NCBI GenBank assembly: GCA_026999335.1
Contig: JALTPW010000232.1
Span: 1 to 5,167 of the forward strand
Direction of reading: 5' to 3'
DNA length: 5,167 bases
Origin: Chromatiales bacterium
GTDB taxonomy: Bacteria > Pseudomonadota > Gammaproteobacteria > SZUA-152
In this document: in pieces, positions 5,140 through 5,167 of the stretch
Numbering within the stretch: position 1 is the first letter of the stretch
Layout: each line of letters opens with the position of its first letter
Made by a program: the position numbers and the translations under genes
Notes under the pieces: model-generated
Database searches by the model: none
What the model was told of the DNA's origin: nothing
Seen by the model: the letters and a program-made list of their open reading frames with translations, nothing else

Positions 5140-5167
5140 TACGAAACAAGGACTTACATCAGTTTGG

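Overview
The window looks like chromosomal DNA of a gammaproteobacterium. Both synthetases read like Escherichia/Pseudomonas-type GluRS and GlnRS, all three tRNAs encode their CCA, the promoters fit sigma-70, and base composition is moderately GC-rich. The genus cannot be fixed from this sequence alone.

Left part (1 to about 985), accessory in character. It holds a HigB/HigA-type toxin-antitoxin pair behind a perfect 7-bp palindromic operator (133-151). The toxin gene is broken: a small deletion near position 214 shifts its frame, and a probable catalytic Arg is Gln. The antitoxin gene overlaps the toxin stop and is intact. A rho-independent terminator follows (739-777), then about 200 bases without a gene that contain inverted and direct repeats.

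Middle (986-1468, minus strand). A tRNA-Val(CAC) gene with a strong promoter is followed downstream by three head-to-tail copies of an exactly 120-bp unit. Each copy ends, in transcript direction, with a 27-nt copy of the tRNA's own 3' end (T arm, 3' acceptor strand and CCA). This is the most unusual structure in the window. It resembles the repeats behind E. coli tyrT that give rtT RNA. It could alternatively be a footprint of repeated integration at the tRNA 3' end, and the higBA remnant lies on the side where such an island would sit. Positions 1469-1725 hold no gene, only a degenerate dispersed palindromic repeat.

Right part (1730-5139), housekeeping. gltX (glutamyl-tRNA synthetase) and glnS (glutaminyl-tRNA synthetase) are 9 bases apart and probably one transcript. 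A separate strong promoter then drives tRNA-Ala(GGC) and tRNA-Glu(TTC). GluRS is thus encoded next to one of its substrates. The gltX promoter and the tRNA promoter share the 10-mer AATGGCGCCT across the -10 end and discriminator, which suggests common growth-rate or stringent control. With glnS present, GluRS is expected to be of the discriminating type, charging only tRNA-Glu.
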